In this document: positions 18,349 to 27,197 of the stretch, piece by piece | Layout of the letters: each line of letters opens with the position of its first letter | Position numbering within the stretch: the stretch's first letter is position 1 | From: Rhodobacteraceae bacterium EL53 | Lineage (GTDB): Bacteria; Pseudomonadota; Alphaproteobacteria; Rhodobacterales; Rhodobacteraceae | Length of the DNA stretch: 64,000 nucleotides | Direction: 5' to 3' | Assembly: GCA_900313015.1 (NCBI GenBank) | Contig: OMPR01000008.1 | Coordinates: 372,001-436,000, forward strand | Translations under genes and position numbers: made by a program | Notes under the pieces: model-generated | The model's input: the letters and a program-made list of their open reading frames with translations, nothing else | Told to the model about the DNA's origin: nothing | Database searches by the model: none

Positions 18349-19158
18349 ATGGCAGTAGGCATTTTTGATTCAGGATTGGGCGGCTTGACTGTCCTTAACG
18401 CAGTACAAGCGCGTCTGCCGGACGTGGATTTCCTGTATTATGCAGACAGTGCTCATGCCCCGTATGGCGTTCGTGATGCCGAAGATATCTTCCAGCTGAC
18501 AAAGCGCGCGGTTCATCATCTGTGGGATGCTGGGTGCAATCTGGTGATTTTGGCCTGCAATACTGCAAGTGCTGCGGCACTGCGTCGAATGCAGGAAGAA
18601 GGTGTTCCCGAGGGTAAGCGGGTCTTGGGTGTGTTCGTCCCTTTGATCGAAGCGATGACTGAGCGGGAATGGGGAGACAATTCCCCACCGCGTGAGGTCG
18701 AGGTCAAACACGTCGCCCTGTTTGCGACACCTGCAACCGTGTCGAGCCGCGCTTTTCAGCGCGAGCTGGCATTTCGGGCCATCGGGGTCGATGTCGAAGC
18801 GCAAGCCTGTGGTGGTGTTGTCGATGCCATCGAAGATGGGGATCTGATCCTTGCAGAAGCCTTGGTCAGGTCTCACGTGGATGCGTTGAAACGCAAAATG
18901 CCCCTTCCTCAGGCGGCTATTTTAGGGTGTACGCACTACCCTTTGATGGAGCAGATTTTCCAGCAAGCTTTGGGCGATGATGTTTCGGTCTATAGCCAGG
19001 GTAATCTGGTTGCTGACAGCCTTGCTGATTATCTGAGACGTCATCCTGATATGGAAGGCTTGGGAAAAGCTGGATATCTAACCACTGGCAACCCGGCCCG
19101 TGTGAGTGATCGTGCGACGCAGTTCCTTCGACGACAAATCTCATTCCAGTCCGCTTGA
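18349..19158 (+). CDS. murI: Glutamate racemase
   Basis: A 269-residue protein starting [16 protein letters not shown]. The first catalytic cysteine motif [15 protein letters not shown] is near residue 70 and the second, [14 protein letters not shown], near 190. These two Cys residues carry out proton exchange in L- to D-glutamate racemisation for peptidoglycan. ADSAHAPYG near 33 is the variant of the usual YGD loop that recognises substrate. The gene lies 7 bp after the acyltransferase gene, with AGGGGC as ribosome site. Confidence 0.93.
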   Translation: MAVGIFDSGLGGLTVLNAVQARLPDVDFLYYADSAHAPYGVRDAEDIFQLTKRAVHHLWDAGCNLVILACNTASAAALRRMQEEGVPEGKRVLGVFVPLIEAMTEREWGDNSPPREVEVKHVALFATPATVSSRAFQRELAFRAIGVDVEAQACGGVVDAIEDGDLILAEALVRSHVDALKRKMPLPQAAILGCTHYPLMEQIFQQALGDDVSVYSQGNLVADSLADYLRRHPDMEGLGKAGYLTTGNPARVSDRATQFLRRQISFQSA

Positions 19159-19250
19159 GACTGTCCTGAATAGCGGACGTTATCCCCATTTCTTCTCTGA
19201 TCATCGTTGATGATTGTTGACATTGTTACTCCCAAGAAAAGAGGTCTGAC

Positions 19251-20279
19251 ATGACCCATAAAATCGCAATCCTAGGTGCCTCTGGTTATACCGGTGCTGA
19301 ATTGGTTCGGCTGATTGCCCAGCACCCAAACCTTGAAATCGTGGCCCTTTCCGCCGAGCGTAAGGCCGGCATGACAATGGCACAGGTTTTCCCGCATTTG
19401 CGTCACATGACCTTGCCAAGCTTGTGCAAGATTTCCGAGTTTGATTTCTCCGAAGTCGACCTGTGCTTTTGCGCGTTGCCCCACAAAACCAGCCAAGAAG
19501 TGATCCGCGACTTACCTAAGTCTTTGAAAATCGTTGATCTGTCCGCAGATTTTCGCCTGCGGGACGCCGCGGAATATGAAAAGTGGTATGGCAACAGTCA
19601 CGCCGCGCTCGAGCAGCAAGGCGAAGCGGTCTATGGGCTGACCGAGTTTTACCGTGAAGACATTCGGAACGCACGGCTTGTGGCTGGGACCGGGTGCAAT
19701 GCGGCAACGGGGCAATTTGTTTTGCGGCCTTTGATTGCTGCGGGTGTGATTGACCTGGATAACATTATTCTGGATCTGATTTGTGCAGTGTCAGGGGCAG
19801 GGCGTTCGTTAAAAGAAAACCTGCTACATGCTGAGCTGAGTGAGGGCTACAATGCCTATGCTGTTGGCGGAACGCACCGTCATCTAGGGGAGTTTGATCA
19901 GGAGTTTTCCAAGATTGCGGGTCGGCCCGTGCAGGTCCAGTTCACGCCACATCTTGTTCCTGCAAACCGGGGTATTTTGGCGACGACCTATGTGCGTGGG
20001 GATGCCCAAGAGATCTACGATACCCTCTGTGCAGCCTATGCGGATGAACCGTTCATCGAAATGTTGCCGTTTGGCGAAGCGCCCTCTACACATCATGTCC
20101 GGGGTTCGAATTTTTGTCATATCGGGGTGACGGCTGATCGGATTGCGGGGCGCGCCATTGTGATTGGTGCGTTGGATAACCTGACAAAAGGTAGCAGTGG
20201 CCAAGCCTTGCAGAATGCCAATTTGATGTTAGGTGAACCTGAAACGCAGGGGCTGATGATGGCTCCGTTATTCCCATGA
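19251..20279 (+). CDS. argC: N-acetyl-gamma-glutamyl-phosphate reductase
   Basis: A 342-residue protein. [19 protein letters not shown] is the NADP-binding fold. [19 protein letters not shown] has the catalytic Cys (GxGCxxT pattern). [13 protein letters not shown] lies near the C-terminus. It reduces N-acetylglutamyl-phosphate in arginine synthesis. GAGGTCTGAC before the ATG gives a good ribosome site. ccmE starts 7 bp after its stop, so argC may share a transcript with the cytochrome c genes. Confidence 0.94.
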   Translation: MTHKIAILGASGYTGAELVRLIAQHPNLEIVALSAERKAGMTMAQVFPHLRHMTLPSLCKISEFDFSEVDLCFCALPHKTSQEVIRDLPKSLKIVDLSADFRLRDAAEYEKWYGNSHAALEQQGEAVYGLTEFYREDIRNARLVAGTGCNAATGQFVLRPLIAAGVIDLDNIILDLICAVSGAGRSLKENLLHAELSEGYNAYAVGGTHRHLGEFDQEFSKIAGRPVQVQFTPHLVPANRGILATTYVRGDAQEIYDTLCAAYADEPFIEMLPFGEAPSTHHVRGSNFCHIGVTADRIAGRAIVIGALDNLTKGSSGQALQNANLMLGEPETQGLMMAPLFP

Positions 20280-20286
20280 GGACGGC

Positions 20287-20733
20287 ATGAAGTCGCTTAA
20301 AAAACAACGTCGTATCCAAGTAATCGCGGTGGCAGTGGTTGCCTTGGTTTTGGCGACGGGGTTGATTGGGTATGCCATGCGCGATGGGATCAATTTCTTT
20401 CGCGCGCCTAGCCAAATCATGTCGGAGCCACCGGCTCCGACTGAAGTTTTCCGCATTGGCGGCCTTGTTGAAGAAGGGTCATTGGTGCGTGGACAGGGTG
20501 GTATTGTCACGTTTGTAGTGACTGACGGTGGTGCCAGTGTTCCCGTCAGCTATGCAGGCGTTTTACCGGACCTTTTTGATGAAAATCAGGGAATGATCGG
20601 GACAGGAAAGTACATCAATGGAGTCTTTGAAGCATCTGAAATCCTTGCTAAACATGACGAAAGTTACATGCCAAAGGAAGTGGTTGATGCTTTGAAGGAG
20701 CAAGGGGTTTACCAAGAGGCAGGCGATAGCTGA
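20287..20733 (+). CDS. ccmE: Cytochrome c maturation heme chaperone CcmE
   Basis: A 148-residue membrane-anchored protein. One N-terminal transmembrane segment (IQVIAVAVVALVLATGLIGYAM) is followed by a periplasmic OB-fold with FRIGGLVEEGSL and VSYAGVLPDLFDENQGMIGTG. The covalent heme-binding His lies in EILAKHDESYMP. CcmE carries heme from CcmC to CcmF/CcmH for attachment to apocytochromes. ccmF and ccmH follow downstream, but a muramidase/holin cassette and a hairpin intervene. Confidence 0.94.
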   Translation: MKSLKKQRRIQVIAVAVVALVLATGLIGYAMRDGINFFRAPSQIMSEPPAPTEVFRIGGLVEEGSLVRGQGGIVTFVVTDGGASVPVSYAGVLPDLFDENQGMIGTGKYINGVFEASEILAKHDESYMPKEVVDALKEQGVYQEAGDS

Positions 20734-20777
20734 CTTTGTTGACTGACTAAACCGTCAACCTGCTGGTCTTAAATTCC

Positions 20778-20808
20778 GGGCGTTGCACAGGACCCTTGTG
20801 CAGCGCCC
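20778..20808 (+). terminator. Hairpin downstream of ccmE
   Basis: GGGCGTTGCACA (20778-20789) pairs with TGTGCAGCGCCC (20797-20808) with one G-U pair and a 7-nt loop, followed by GTTGTCGTTT. The weak T-run suggests a terminator or attenuator that separates ccmE from the lysis cassette. A smaller dyad, GTTGAC...GTCAAC, lies just before it at 20738-20759. Confidence 0.6.
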
Positions 20809-20876
20809 GTTGTCGTTTGAGTAGATTAATAATTTTAGGGTTTGCTGTCGGGCGTATCTGATGGAGGTATCCCAGA

Positions 20877-21488
20877 ATGCAAACGGTAAGACAGATCGCA
20901 GAAAACATTGTTGCAAGAGAAGGCGGGTACGTGGATGACCCTGACGATCCGGGCGGTGCAACAAAATATGGTGTGACGATTCATACAATGCGGCGCTTAG
21001 GTCTAGACCTGACTGGCGATGATCGTGTCGATGCGAGAGACGTAAAGCAACTTACGAGAGATCAAGCCGCCGGCATATTTGTGCAACATTATTATTTTAA
21101 TCCAAAAATCAATGATTTGCCTGAAGCATTGCAAGCGACGGTCTTTGATATGCATGTGAATGCTGGGGCCAATGCTATCAAGATCTTGCAACGTCTTTTG
21201 ACCGACATGGGGTATAACGTTTCTATTGATGGTTTCATCGGCCCCCAAACGCTGGCGGCTGTTTCTGATGCGGCAGTGCCTGATGCAATAGCCCTTCGCG
21301 ACTCTTACGGTATTGCACGCCGCAACTATTATTTCCGTTTGGCTGATCAGCGAGTCCGAAGCAGGAAATATGCGCGCAGCCGATCAGGTGGTAAGGGCGG
21401 CTGGATCAACCGCGCAGAGGAATTCATTTCTGAAAAATTCAAAATGTCAGATGCCGAATTCAAACGGAGGGTTGCAGGATGGGCTTGA
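20877..21488 (+). CDS. Holin-associated N-acetylmuramidase (gene-transfer-agent type endolysin)
   Basis: A 203-residue endolysin of the glycosyl hydrolase 108 type. AREGGYVDDPDDPGGATKYGVT (14-34) includes the expected catalytic Glu15. DGFIGPQTLAAV near 118-129 belongs to the peptidoglycan-binding segment common in this family. Residues 44-55 (DLTGDDRVDARD) look like an EF-hand/dockerin calcium loop. There is no signal peptide, so a holin is needed for access to the wall. It overlaps the holin gene by 10 nt. In Rhodobacter capsulatus a muramidase/holin pair releases gene transfer agent particles; the resemblance is strong, but no GTA structural genes are in this window. Confidence 0.88.
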   Translation: MQTVRQIAENIVAREGGYVDDPDDPGGATKYGVTIHTMRRLGLDLTGDDRVDARDVKQLTRDQAAGIFVQHYYFNPKINDLPEALQATVFDMHVNAGANAIKILQRLLTDMGYNVSIDGFIGPQTLAAVSDAAVPDAIALRDSYGIARRNYYFRLADQRVRSRKYARSRSGGKGGWINRAEEFISEKFKMSDAEFKRRVAGWA

Positions 21489-22057
21489 TAAGCAGTGTGA
21501 TGGGTTTGCTGTTTGGCGGAAATCGGAATGTAGTGCGGGAAACAGCAGAGCTATTTCGCGAGAACCGCGAGGCGGGGGCGCAGCGCTCCCACAGCATTCA
21601 AGAACAGGCGATGATGCAGTTTGGTTCGGAATTTGCGCAGCCCACTCAGGGCGCGTTTGACCGCTTTATCGACGGCTTGAACCGGCTACCGCGTCCTGCT
21701 TTGGCGTTGGGAACCTTGGGTTTGTTCGTTTCAGCAATGATTGACCCTTTGTGGTTTGCTGCGCGCATGCAAGGGATTGCCTTGGTTCCCGAACCTCTTT
21801 GGTGGTTGCTGGGGGTGATTGTCTCTTTCTATTTTGGGGCGCGTCATCAGGCAAAAATGCAAGGATTGCAGCGTGATCTTGCTGCGAGTGTGACGCGTGC
21901 GCCCGAGGTGATCGGGAATATTTCGGCCCTGCGGTCGTTACGGTCAGATGATCCGAATGCGGCTGACCTCGGCCCTGAGGCGTCAGTGAATCTGGCGACT
22001 GTTCAGCCTGATAGCAATCCTGCACTGACGCACTGGCGCACATTGCGGCAAGCCTAG
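21479..22057 (+). CDS. Three-TM holin of the GTA-release family
   Basis: A 192-residue membrane protein. The N-terminus is MGLISSVMGLLFGGNRNVVRETAELFRENREAGAQR. An amphipathic region follows, then hydrophobic segments at about 76-100 (LALGTLGLFVSAMIDPLWFAA) and 107-125 (WWLLGVIVSFYFGAR), and a polar tail. The layout and N-terminus match the family of three-TM holins annotated for gene-transfer-agent release. It starts within the last codons of the muramidase gene (GGAGGGTTGCAGG before the ATG), so the two are translated together. ccmF begins 76 bp later. Confidence 0.85.
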   Translation: MGLISSVMGLLFGGNRNVVRETAELFRENREAGAQRSHSIQEQAMMQFGSEFAQPTQGAFDRFIDGLNRLPRPALALGTLGLFVSAMIDPLWFAARMQGIALVPEPLWWLLGVIVSFYFGARHQAKMQGLQRDLAASVTRAPEVIGNISALRSLRSDDPNAADLGPEASVNLATVQPDSNPALTHWRTLRQA

Positions 22058-22133
22058 CGTCCGCGACACTATGGCGTGAGGGCCTTGCCGAAAGGCATTG
22101 GCCCGATCAAGCGGGGGGGCTATATCTCGGTCT

Positions 22134-24101
22134 ATGATTACAGAACTCGGTCACTTCGCCCTTATTCTTGCCTTTATGGTTGCCATTGTTCAGATGGTCG
22201 TTCCCATGATTGGTGCCCAGAAACGTTGGAACAGTTGGATGGCGGTGGCCGAACCAGCCGCCAATGCCCAGTTCTTTCTGACGGCCTTTGCCTTTGGGGC
22301 TTTGGTTTGGGCCTTTGTCACTTCTGATTTCTCTCTACGGTTGGTGGTTTTGAACAGTCATTCGGCAAAGCCAATGCTGTACAAGATCAGCGGAACTTGG
22401 GGGAACCACGAGGGGTCGATCCTGCTTTGGTTGTTGATTGTGACACTGTTCGGGGCGATGGCTGCGTGGTTTGGCGCAGGATTGCCAGCAACGCTGCGTG
22501 CACGGGTGCTGTCTGTTCAATCCGCGATTGCGGTCGCGTTCTTTGCCTTTATCCTGTTCACATCGAACCCGTTTCTGCGTCTTGCCGTTCCGCCGTTTGA
22601 TGGGCAAGATTTGAATCCCTTGCTGCAAGATCCGGGTTTGGCGCTTCATCCCCCATTTTTGTATCTAGGCTATGTCGGGCTTTCGATGACCTTTTCCTTT
22701 GCTGTTGCGGCTTTGATTGAAGGGCGCGTTGACGCGGCGTGGGGACGTTGGGTGCGGCCTTGGACCCTTGCGGCCTGGATTTTCCTGACAATCGGGATCG
22801 GGTTGGGCTCTTGGTGGGCCTATTACGAATTAGGTTGGGGGGGATTCTGGTTTTGGGATCCAGTTGAAAACGCCTCCTTCATGCCATGGCTTTTGGCCGC
22901 TGCACTTTTGCATTCCGCTATTGTTGTCGAAAAGCGGGAGTCGTTGAAAAGCTGGACCATCTTGTTGGCGATCCTGGCTTTTGGGTTTTCTTTGATCGGA
23001 ACGTTCATTGTGCGGTCTGGTTTGCTGACCTCTGTTCACGCCTTTGCCAACGATCCCGAGCGTGGTGTGTTCATCTTGATGATTTTGGCTGTGTTTACCG
23101 GCGGTGCGTTGATACTATTTGCGATGCGTGCGCAGGCCATGGAAGCCAAGGGCGTTTTTGGCATGGTAAGCCGGGAAAGCGCACTGGTGGTGAACAACAT
23201 CTTATTGGCGGTGGGGTGCTTTGTGGTTTTCTTTGGAACCATGTGGCCCATCTTGGCCGAGATGTTCTTCGACCGAAAACTGTCCGTCGGACCTCCGTTC
23301 TTCAACTCAGCTTTCACGCCGTTCATGGTTGCGCTTGGTTTGGTCATGCCGATCGGGGCTATGTTACCATGGAAACGCGGTAAAATCGGGCGCACGGCTT
23401 GGTCATTGCGCTATGCGTTTGCTTTGTCCGTCGCCATAGCGATGTTGGTTTGGGCGATGCAGACAGGGCGCAGTGCCTTGGGGCCAGTTGGGCTTTTCTT
23501 GGGCAGCTGGATGACCATTGGGGCGTTTCTTGATCTGTGGTCTCGAACCGGACGTGGATCAAATCGTTGGGGGCGTTTAGTGCGTTTGCCGCGTGCGGAT
23601 TGGGGCAAAGCAGTTGCGCATTCCGGGCTTGGCATATCGATGTTCGCAATCGCAGGGCTGACCGCATGGCAGGCCGAAGATATTCGCGTTGCACAAATGG
23701 GTGAACCTTTTGATGTAGGTGCGTTCACCTTGACGTTGGAGAAAGTCGAACAGGTCAAAGGGCCGAACTACTTTTCCACTATGGGTACGATCTTGTTAGA
23801 GAAAGACGGCCAGACAGTAACCGAGTTGTTCCCGGAGAAACGTGACTACCCTGTTGCGCGGATGCCCACGACTGAAGCAGCGATTGATTATCGCATTATG
23901 CGTGATGTTTACGTGGTGATCGGTGATCAGCAAAACGATGGTGGTTGGACCGTGCGAACCTATATCAAACCCTTTGCAAATTGGATCTGGGCTGGCTGTT
24001 TGTTGATGGCCTTTGGTGGAGCGCTCAGCCTGTCTGATCGACGGTTCCGAGTGGCTGCCGGTGCGCGTAAAGTTCCAACAGATGGGGTTCCGGCTGAATG
24101 A
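22134..24101 (+). CDS. ccmF: Cytochrome c heme lyase subunit CcmF
   Basis: A polytopic membrane protein of about 655 residues with the CcmF tryptophan-rich signature GGFWFWDPVENASFMPWL near 240. Heme-ligand histidine contexts are visible at NHEGSILLW, LHPPFLYLGYVG and LTSVHAFANDPERG. A periplasmic domain lies near 530-620. It ligates heme delivered by CcmE to apocytochrome c. The ATG at 22134 (MITELGHFALI) matches the family start; the frame is open a little further upstream. The stop overlaps ccmH by 4 nt. Confidence 0.95.
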   Translation: MITELGHFALILAFMVAIVQMVVPMIGAQKRWNSWMAVAEPAANAQFFLTAFAFGALVWAFVTSDFSLRLVVLNSHSAKPMLYKISGTWGNHEGSILLWLLIVTLFGAMAAWFGAGLPATLRARVLSVQSAIAVAFFAFILFTSNPFLRLAVPPFDGQDLNPLLQDPGLALHPPFLYLGYVGLSMTFSFAVAALIEGRVDAAWGRWVRPWTLAAWIFLTIGIGLGSWWAYYELGWGGFWFWDPVENASFMPWLLAAALLHSAIVVEKRESLKSWTILLAILAFGFSLIGTFIVRSGLLTSVHAFANDPERGVFILMILAVFTGGALILFAMRAQAMEAKGVFGMVSRESALVVNNILLAVGCFVVFFGTMWPILAEMFFDRKLSVGPPFFNSAFTPFMVALGLVMPIGAMLPWKRGKIGRTAWSLRYAFALSVAIAMLVWAMQTGRSALGPVGLFLGSWMTIGAFLDLWSRTGRGSNRWGRLVRLPRADWGKAVAHSGLGISMFAIAGLTAWQAEDIRVAQMGEPFDVGAFTLTLEKVEQVKGPNYFSTMGTILLEKDGQTVTELFPEKRDYPVARMPTTEAAIDYRIMRDVYVVIGDQQNDGGWTVRTYIKPFANWIWAGCLLMAFGGALSLSDRRFRVAAGARKVPTDGVPAE

Positions 24102-24550
24102 AACGGCTTATCTTAATCATGTGTTTTCTGGCCGGCCCACTTTGGGCCGTCCAGCCTGACGAAGTGCTGGACGATCCGGTGCTGGAATCCCGCGCTAGGG
24201 ATTTAAGCCAAGAATTGCGATGCCTTGTCTGTCGCAACGAAAGCATTGATGAGAGCAACGCCGAGTTGGCTCGGGATCTGCGATTGCTGGTGCGTGAACG
24301 CTTGGTTGCAGGGGACAGCAATGACGAAGCGATTGATTTCATCGTCGACCGCTATGGTGAATATGTCTTGCTCAAGCCGACAACAACCGGTGCAAACTGG
24401 CTGCTTTGGGGGGCTGGGCCAGCGATGCTTTTGCTTGCTGCGGGAATTGGGCTGATCTATCTGCGTGGTCGCGCCAAAACGCCTCGTGCTCAGGATGATG
24501 AACTAAGCAGCAAAGAACAGGAGCGACTGCGTCAAATTCTTGACGAGTGA
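24098..24550 (+). CDS. ccmH: Cytochrome c maturation protein CcmH (CcmL type)
   Basis: A 150-residue protein with a signal peptide (LILIMCFLAGPLWA). The thioredox motif LRCLVCRNESIDESNAELARDLR (RCxxC) is followed by a C-terminal transmembrane helix (LLWGAGPAMLLLAAGIGLIYLRG). It keeps apocytochrome CxxCH cysteines reduced for heme ligation by CcmF. It overlaps ccmF by ATGA. Confidence 0.93.
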   Translation: MKRLILIMCFLAGPLWAVQPDEVLDDPVLESRARDLSQELRCLVCRNESIDESNAELARDLRLLVRERLVAGDSNDEAIDFIVDRYGEYVLLKPTTTGANWLLWGAGPAMLLLAAGIGLIYLRGRAKTPRAQDDELSSKEQERLRQILDE

Positions 24551-24628
24551 CGCTGGGTCCGCTCTTTTCCTAATCTAATCTGTCGGTCACCTTGGCCGAG
24601 ATACCGCTTTTTTTAAGGGGCTTTGGCT

Positions 24629-25405
24629 ATGCAGTACGAAACCATTACACTTGAGATCACCGACGGACTGGCTGTTCTGACGCTGAATCGCCCGGACAAA
24701 ATGAACTCGTTGACGTCACAGATGCGGGCTGAGATCACTCATGCCATGCGAGAGGCCCCAAAGGATGCGCGCGCGATCGTGTTAACTGGGGCGGGACGTG
24801 CTTTTTGTACAGGGCAGGATCTGGGGGATGCAGGGTCGTCAGGAAGCATCGATCTGGAACGGACATTGCGCGATGAATATCAACCTATGCTCGAGGCGAT
24901 CTATGATTGCGCTGTGCCGACATTGGCCGTTGTCAACGGTCCTGCGGCAGGAGCAGGTGCAAATCTTGCGTTGTGCGCAGATGTAGTGATTGCAACTGAA
25001 AGTGCGTATTTCTTGCAGGCGTTTTCGCGTATTGGTTTGATGCCGGATGCGGGGGGAACATGGTTCTTGCCACGTCAGATGGGCATGGCCAAAGCGATGG
25101 GCGCGGCTTTGTTTGCGGATAAGATCAGTGCAAGTCAGGCATCGGATTGGGGCATGATTTGGGAATCTGTCCCGGACGATCAATTTGATACCCATTGGCG
25201 CAAACGCGCGGCCTTTTTGGCCAATGGGCCTACGGCAGCATTTGGCGCGATCAAAAATGCGATCCGGGGAACATACGAAAAGGCTTTGCCAGATCAGTTA
25301 GAGACCGAAGCGCATTTGCAAGGCGAGTGCGGGCGTAGTCGTGATTTCCAAGAAGGCGTTGTGGCTTTCATGGAGAAGCGACCGGCCATCTTTGAGGGGC
25401 GCTAA
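24629..25405 (+). CDS. Enoyl-CoA hydratase/isomerase family protein, PaaG-like
   Basis: A protein of about 258 residues with crotonase-fold motifs: TLNRPDKMNSLT, GAGRAFCTGQDL (oxyanion region) and NGPAAGAGANLALCADVVIA, then SRIGLMPDAGGTWFLPRQMG. The CTGQDL and DAGGTWFLPR forms match PaaG (2-(1,2-epoxy-1,2-dihydrophenyl)acetyl-CoA isomerase) more than ordinary enoyl-CoA hydratase. No other paa genes are adjacent, so the exact reaction is inferred. The ATG at 24629 follows AAGGGGC; a TTG at 24623 is also in frame. A terminator follows. Confidence 0.83.
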   Translation: MQYETITLEITDGLAVLTLNRPDKMNSLTSQMRAEITHAMREAPKDARAIVLTGAGRAFCTGQDLGDAGSSGSIDLERTLRDEYQPMLEAIYDCAVPTLAVVNGPAAGAGANLALCADVVIATESAYFLQAFSRIGLMPDAGGTWFLPRQMGMAKAMGAALFADKISASQASDWGMIWESVPDDQFDTHWRKRAAFLANGPTAAFGAIKNAIRGTYEKALPDQLETEAHLQGECGRSRDFQEGVVAFMEKRPAIFEGR

Positions 25406-25430
25406 ATCTTCTACGGCAAGATTATTCGGG

Positions 25431-25467
25431 AGAGGCGGAAGCGGTTGTCGTTTTCGCCTCTTTTATT
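25431..25467 (+). terminator. Rho-independent terminator after the PaaG-like gene
   Basis: AGAGGCGGAAGC pairs with GTTTTCGCCTCT through 12 bp (two G-U) around a 7-nt loop at 25431-25461, followed by TTTTATTT. Confidence 0.85.
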
Positions 25468-25520
25468 TGTGTTGGAATTGAACCCAGTGGGCATCTAGGC
25501 CGGAAACCAGCAGTTGGGCG

Positions 25521-25549
25521 AAAAGAAAAAGGCCCCGCAATGCAGGGCC
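25521..25549 (-). terminator. Rho-independent terminator after the homocysteine methyltransferase gene
   Basis: On the minus strand GGCCCTGC-ATT-GCGGGGCC (25531-25549) is followed by TTTTTCTTTT. It ends the gene at 25573-26592. Confidence 0.88.
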
Positions 25550-25572
25550 CTTTGTCTTGATTTGATGAATAG

Positions 25573-26592
25573 TTAGGCGCGCCGGCGGCGACCACCGCGG
25601 CTGCGACGCTCTGGTGTTTCATCATCACCCGTTCCATCCGAGGCTGAACTGAATGGGCCGAGGGCATCGGTGATTTGATCCAGTGTAGGGCGATCTCCGC
25701 GTGGAGTGGAATCTAACGCAGCGCGCATCGAACGCAGGTGTTCGGGCATAGTGCCACAGCAGCCACCGATGACCTTTGCACCGGAATCGCGCGCCATTAC
25801 GGCGTAATGACCCATCAGCTCAGGCGTGCCGTCATAGTGGATATGACCATCCACATATTTTGGAATGCCAGCGTTACCCTTGGAGATTATCGGACGCTCA
25901 GTGCCTTGGGCTGCAAATCCAAGAACTGTGCGTAGAATATCAGATGCACCGGTGCCGCAGTTGGCACCAAATGCCAACGGCGGGTAATCCAATGCTTCGA
26001 CCATCTGGACCATATCGGCTGAAGTCATGCCCATCATGGTGCGACCAGCTGTATCAAAGCTCATCGTACCTGCCCATGGCATACCTGCCAGTTTGAACGC
26101 TTCGGCCGCTGCACGGTATTCTTCGGGGGCTGAAATGGTTTCGAGCCATAGAATGTCAACACCGCCTTCTTTCAGGCCTTCGGCCTGTTCGTGGAACATC
26201 TCGACTGCTGCGGCGTGGCTCAGCGATCCGACAGGTTCCATAATTTCGCCAGTCGGGCCCACGGACCCTGCAACGATGATTTTACGGCCTGCCTTGTTGG
26301 CAACATTGCGACCCAATTCGGCCCCAACGCGGCTGAGTTCGCGCACGCGATCCTGCGCGTCATGCAGTTTTAAGCGCGCAGAGGTGCCGCCAAAGGTGTT
26401 TGTCAGGAACATATCACTGCCCGCATCCACAGACCCCTGATACAAGGCAGTGATCTTGGCGGGTTCGTCTGTGTTCCACAATTCAGGTGCATCACCTGAT
26501 TGCAGGCCCATGTTGAACAGGTTTGTTCCTGTCGCTCCATCGGCAAGGATGACGTCGTGACTTTGCAGCATGTCAGCAAAAGCGTTGGTCAT
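25573..26592 (-). CDS. bmt: Betaine--homocysteine S-methyltransferase family protein
   Basis: A protein of about 339 residues with the homocysteine-methyltransferase fold. The N-terminus has VILADGATGTNLFNMGL. The zinc-binding motifs are FGANCGTGASDILRT and GAKVIGGCCGTMPEHLRSMR (GGCCGT zinc cysteines). In this group betaine is the methyl donor to homocysteine, giving methionine and dimethylglycine. The C-terminus ends in a basic RRSRGGRRRRA tail, which is unusual but short. The start at 26592 (MTNAFADMLQ) has GGGAATAAG upstream. Other homocysteine methyl donors cannot be excluded. Confidence 0.82.
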   Translation of the reverse strand: MTNAFADMLQSHDVILADGATGTNLFNMGLQSGDAPELWNTDEPAKITALYQGSVDAGSDMFLTNTFGGTSARLKLHDAQDRVRELSRVGAELGRNVANKAGRKIIVAGSVGPTGEIMEPVGSLSHAAAVEMFHEQAEGLKEGGVDILWLETISAPEEYRAAAEAFKLAGMPWAGTMSFDTAGRTMMGMTSADMVQMVEALDYPPLAFGANCGTGASDILRTVLGFAAQGTERPIISKGNAGIPKYVDGHIHYDGTPELMGHYAVMARDSGAKVIGGCCGTMPEHLRSMRAALDSTPRGDRPTLDQITDALGPFSSASDGTGDDETPERRSRGGRRRRA

Positions 26593-26640
26593 GGTCTTAT
26601 TCCCGGTCTGAATGTCGCGAGCAGGCGACACATACAAATA

Positions 26641-26669
26641 GACGCCCCGTCTGTCATGAACGAGGCGTC
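26641..26669 (-). terminator. Hairpin after the zeta subunit gene
   Basis: GACGCCCCGT (26641-26650) and ACGAGGCGTC (26660-26669) pair with one mismatch around a 9-nt loop. On the minus strand TATTTGT follows. It is placed 64 bp past the stop of the zeta gene and just before bmt. Confidence 0.6.
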
Positions 26670-26732
26670 AAATCAAATTCGGATATTTCATGATGATCAT
26701 GAATCCGAGTGCAAAAGGTCAGAGCGCAGTGC

Positions 26733-27050
26733 TCAGTCTGTTTCGCTCATGATCTCTTGTTGTGCTTGTGGCAGCAGCTCGGCCATTTTCGCGCGAATTG
26801 CATCTGCGTCAGCCAAACCGTTCAGATCGCCTTCGACCTTGCGTACGACATCCTCGTGGCCAGCTTCTTCGAAGTCGGACAAAACAACGGTTTTTGCGTA
26901 TTCAGCAGCGTCTGCGTCAGATTTACCCATCAAACCTGCAGCCCAGAGACCAACAAGCTTGTTGCGGCGCGCAACGGCTTTGAACTGCATCTCTTCGTCA
27001 TGTGCATACTTGGACTCAAACGCGTTTTCGCGGTCGTCGAACGTGGTCAT
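26733..27050 (-). CDS. F1-ATPase inhibitor, zeta subunit (DUF1476)
   Basis: A 105-residue protein beginning MTTFDDRENAFESKYAHDEEMQFKAVARRNKLVGLWAA, the conserved N-terminal inhibitory helix of the alphaproteobacterial ATP synthase zeta subunit. A four-helix domain follows, with LSDFEEAGHEDVVRKVEGDL. In Paracoccus the protein binds F1 and blocks ATP hydrolysis. No ATP synthase genes are nearby. A palindromic operator candidate lies in its promoter. Confidence 0.92.
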   Translation of the reverse strand: MTTFDDRENAFESKYAHDEEMQFKAVARRNKLVGLWAAGLMGKSDADAAEYAKTVVLSDFEEAGHEDVVRKVEGDLNGLADADAIRAKMAELLPQAQQEIMSETD

Positions 27051-27071
27051 TGAATCGGACCTCTTTCAAAA

Positions 27072-27099
27072 GTGATATCTTTGTTCAAAGATATGACAA
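27072..27099 (-). promoter_or_regulatory. Zeta subunit promoter with a 20-bp palindrome in its spacer
   Basis: On the minus strand TTGTCA (27099-27094) and TATCAC (27077-27072) are 16 nt apart and fit a sigma-70 promoter. The spacer is almost wholly filled by the palindrome ATATCTTTGTTCAAAGATAT (27075-27094; 9-bp perfect arms, TT centre). A dimeric regulator bound there would block polymerase. The regulator is unknown. Confidence 0.55.
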
Positions 27100-27197
27100 T
27101 GCTACTGCAGGCGTGCAAGGGGATAAGTCTGCGGCAAAGCCGCCCGGGAACCACAAAGCAACAAAGATAGGCTGGGAAATGACAGCTGGGGTCTATT

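Noticed and set aside
20809-20876. TTAA-containing stretch upstream of the muramidase considered as a CtrA site controlling lysis genes
   Set aside because: Only one TTAA is present with a degenerate partner at the wrong spacing.
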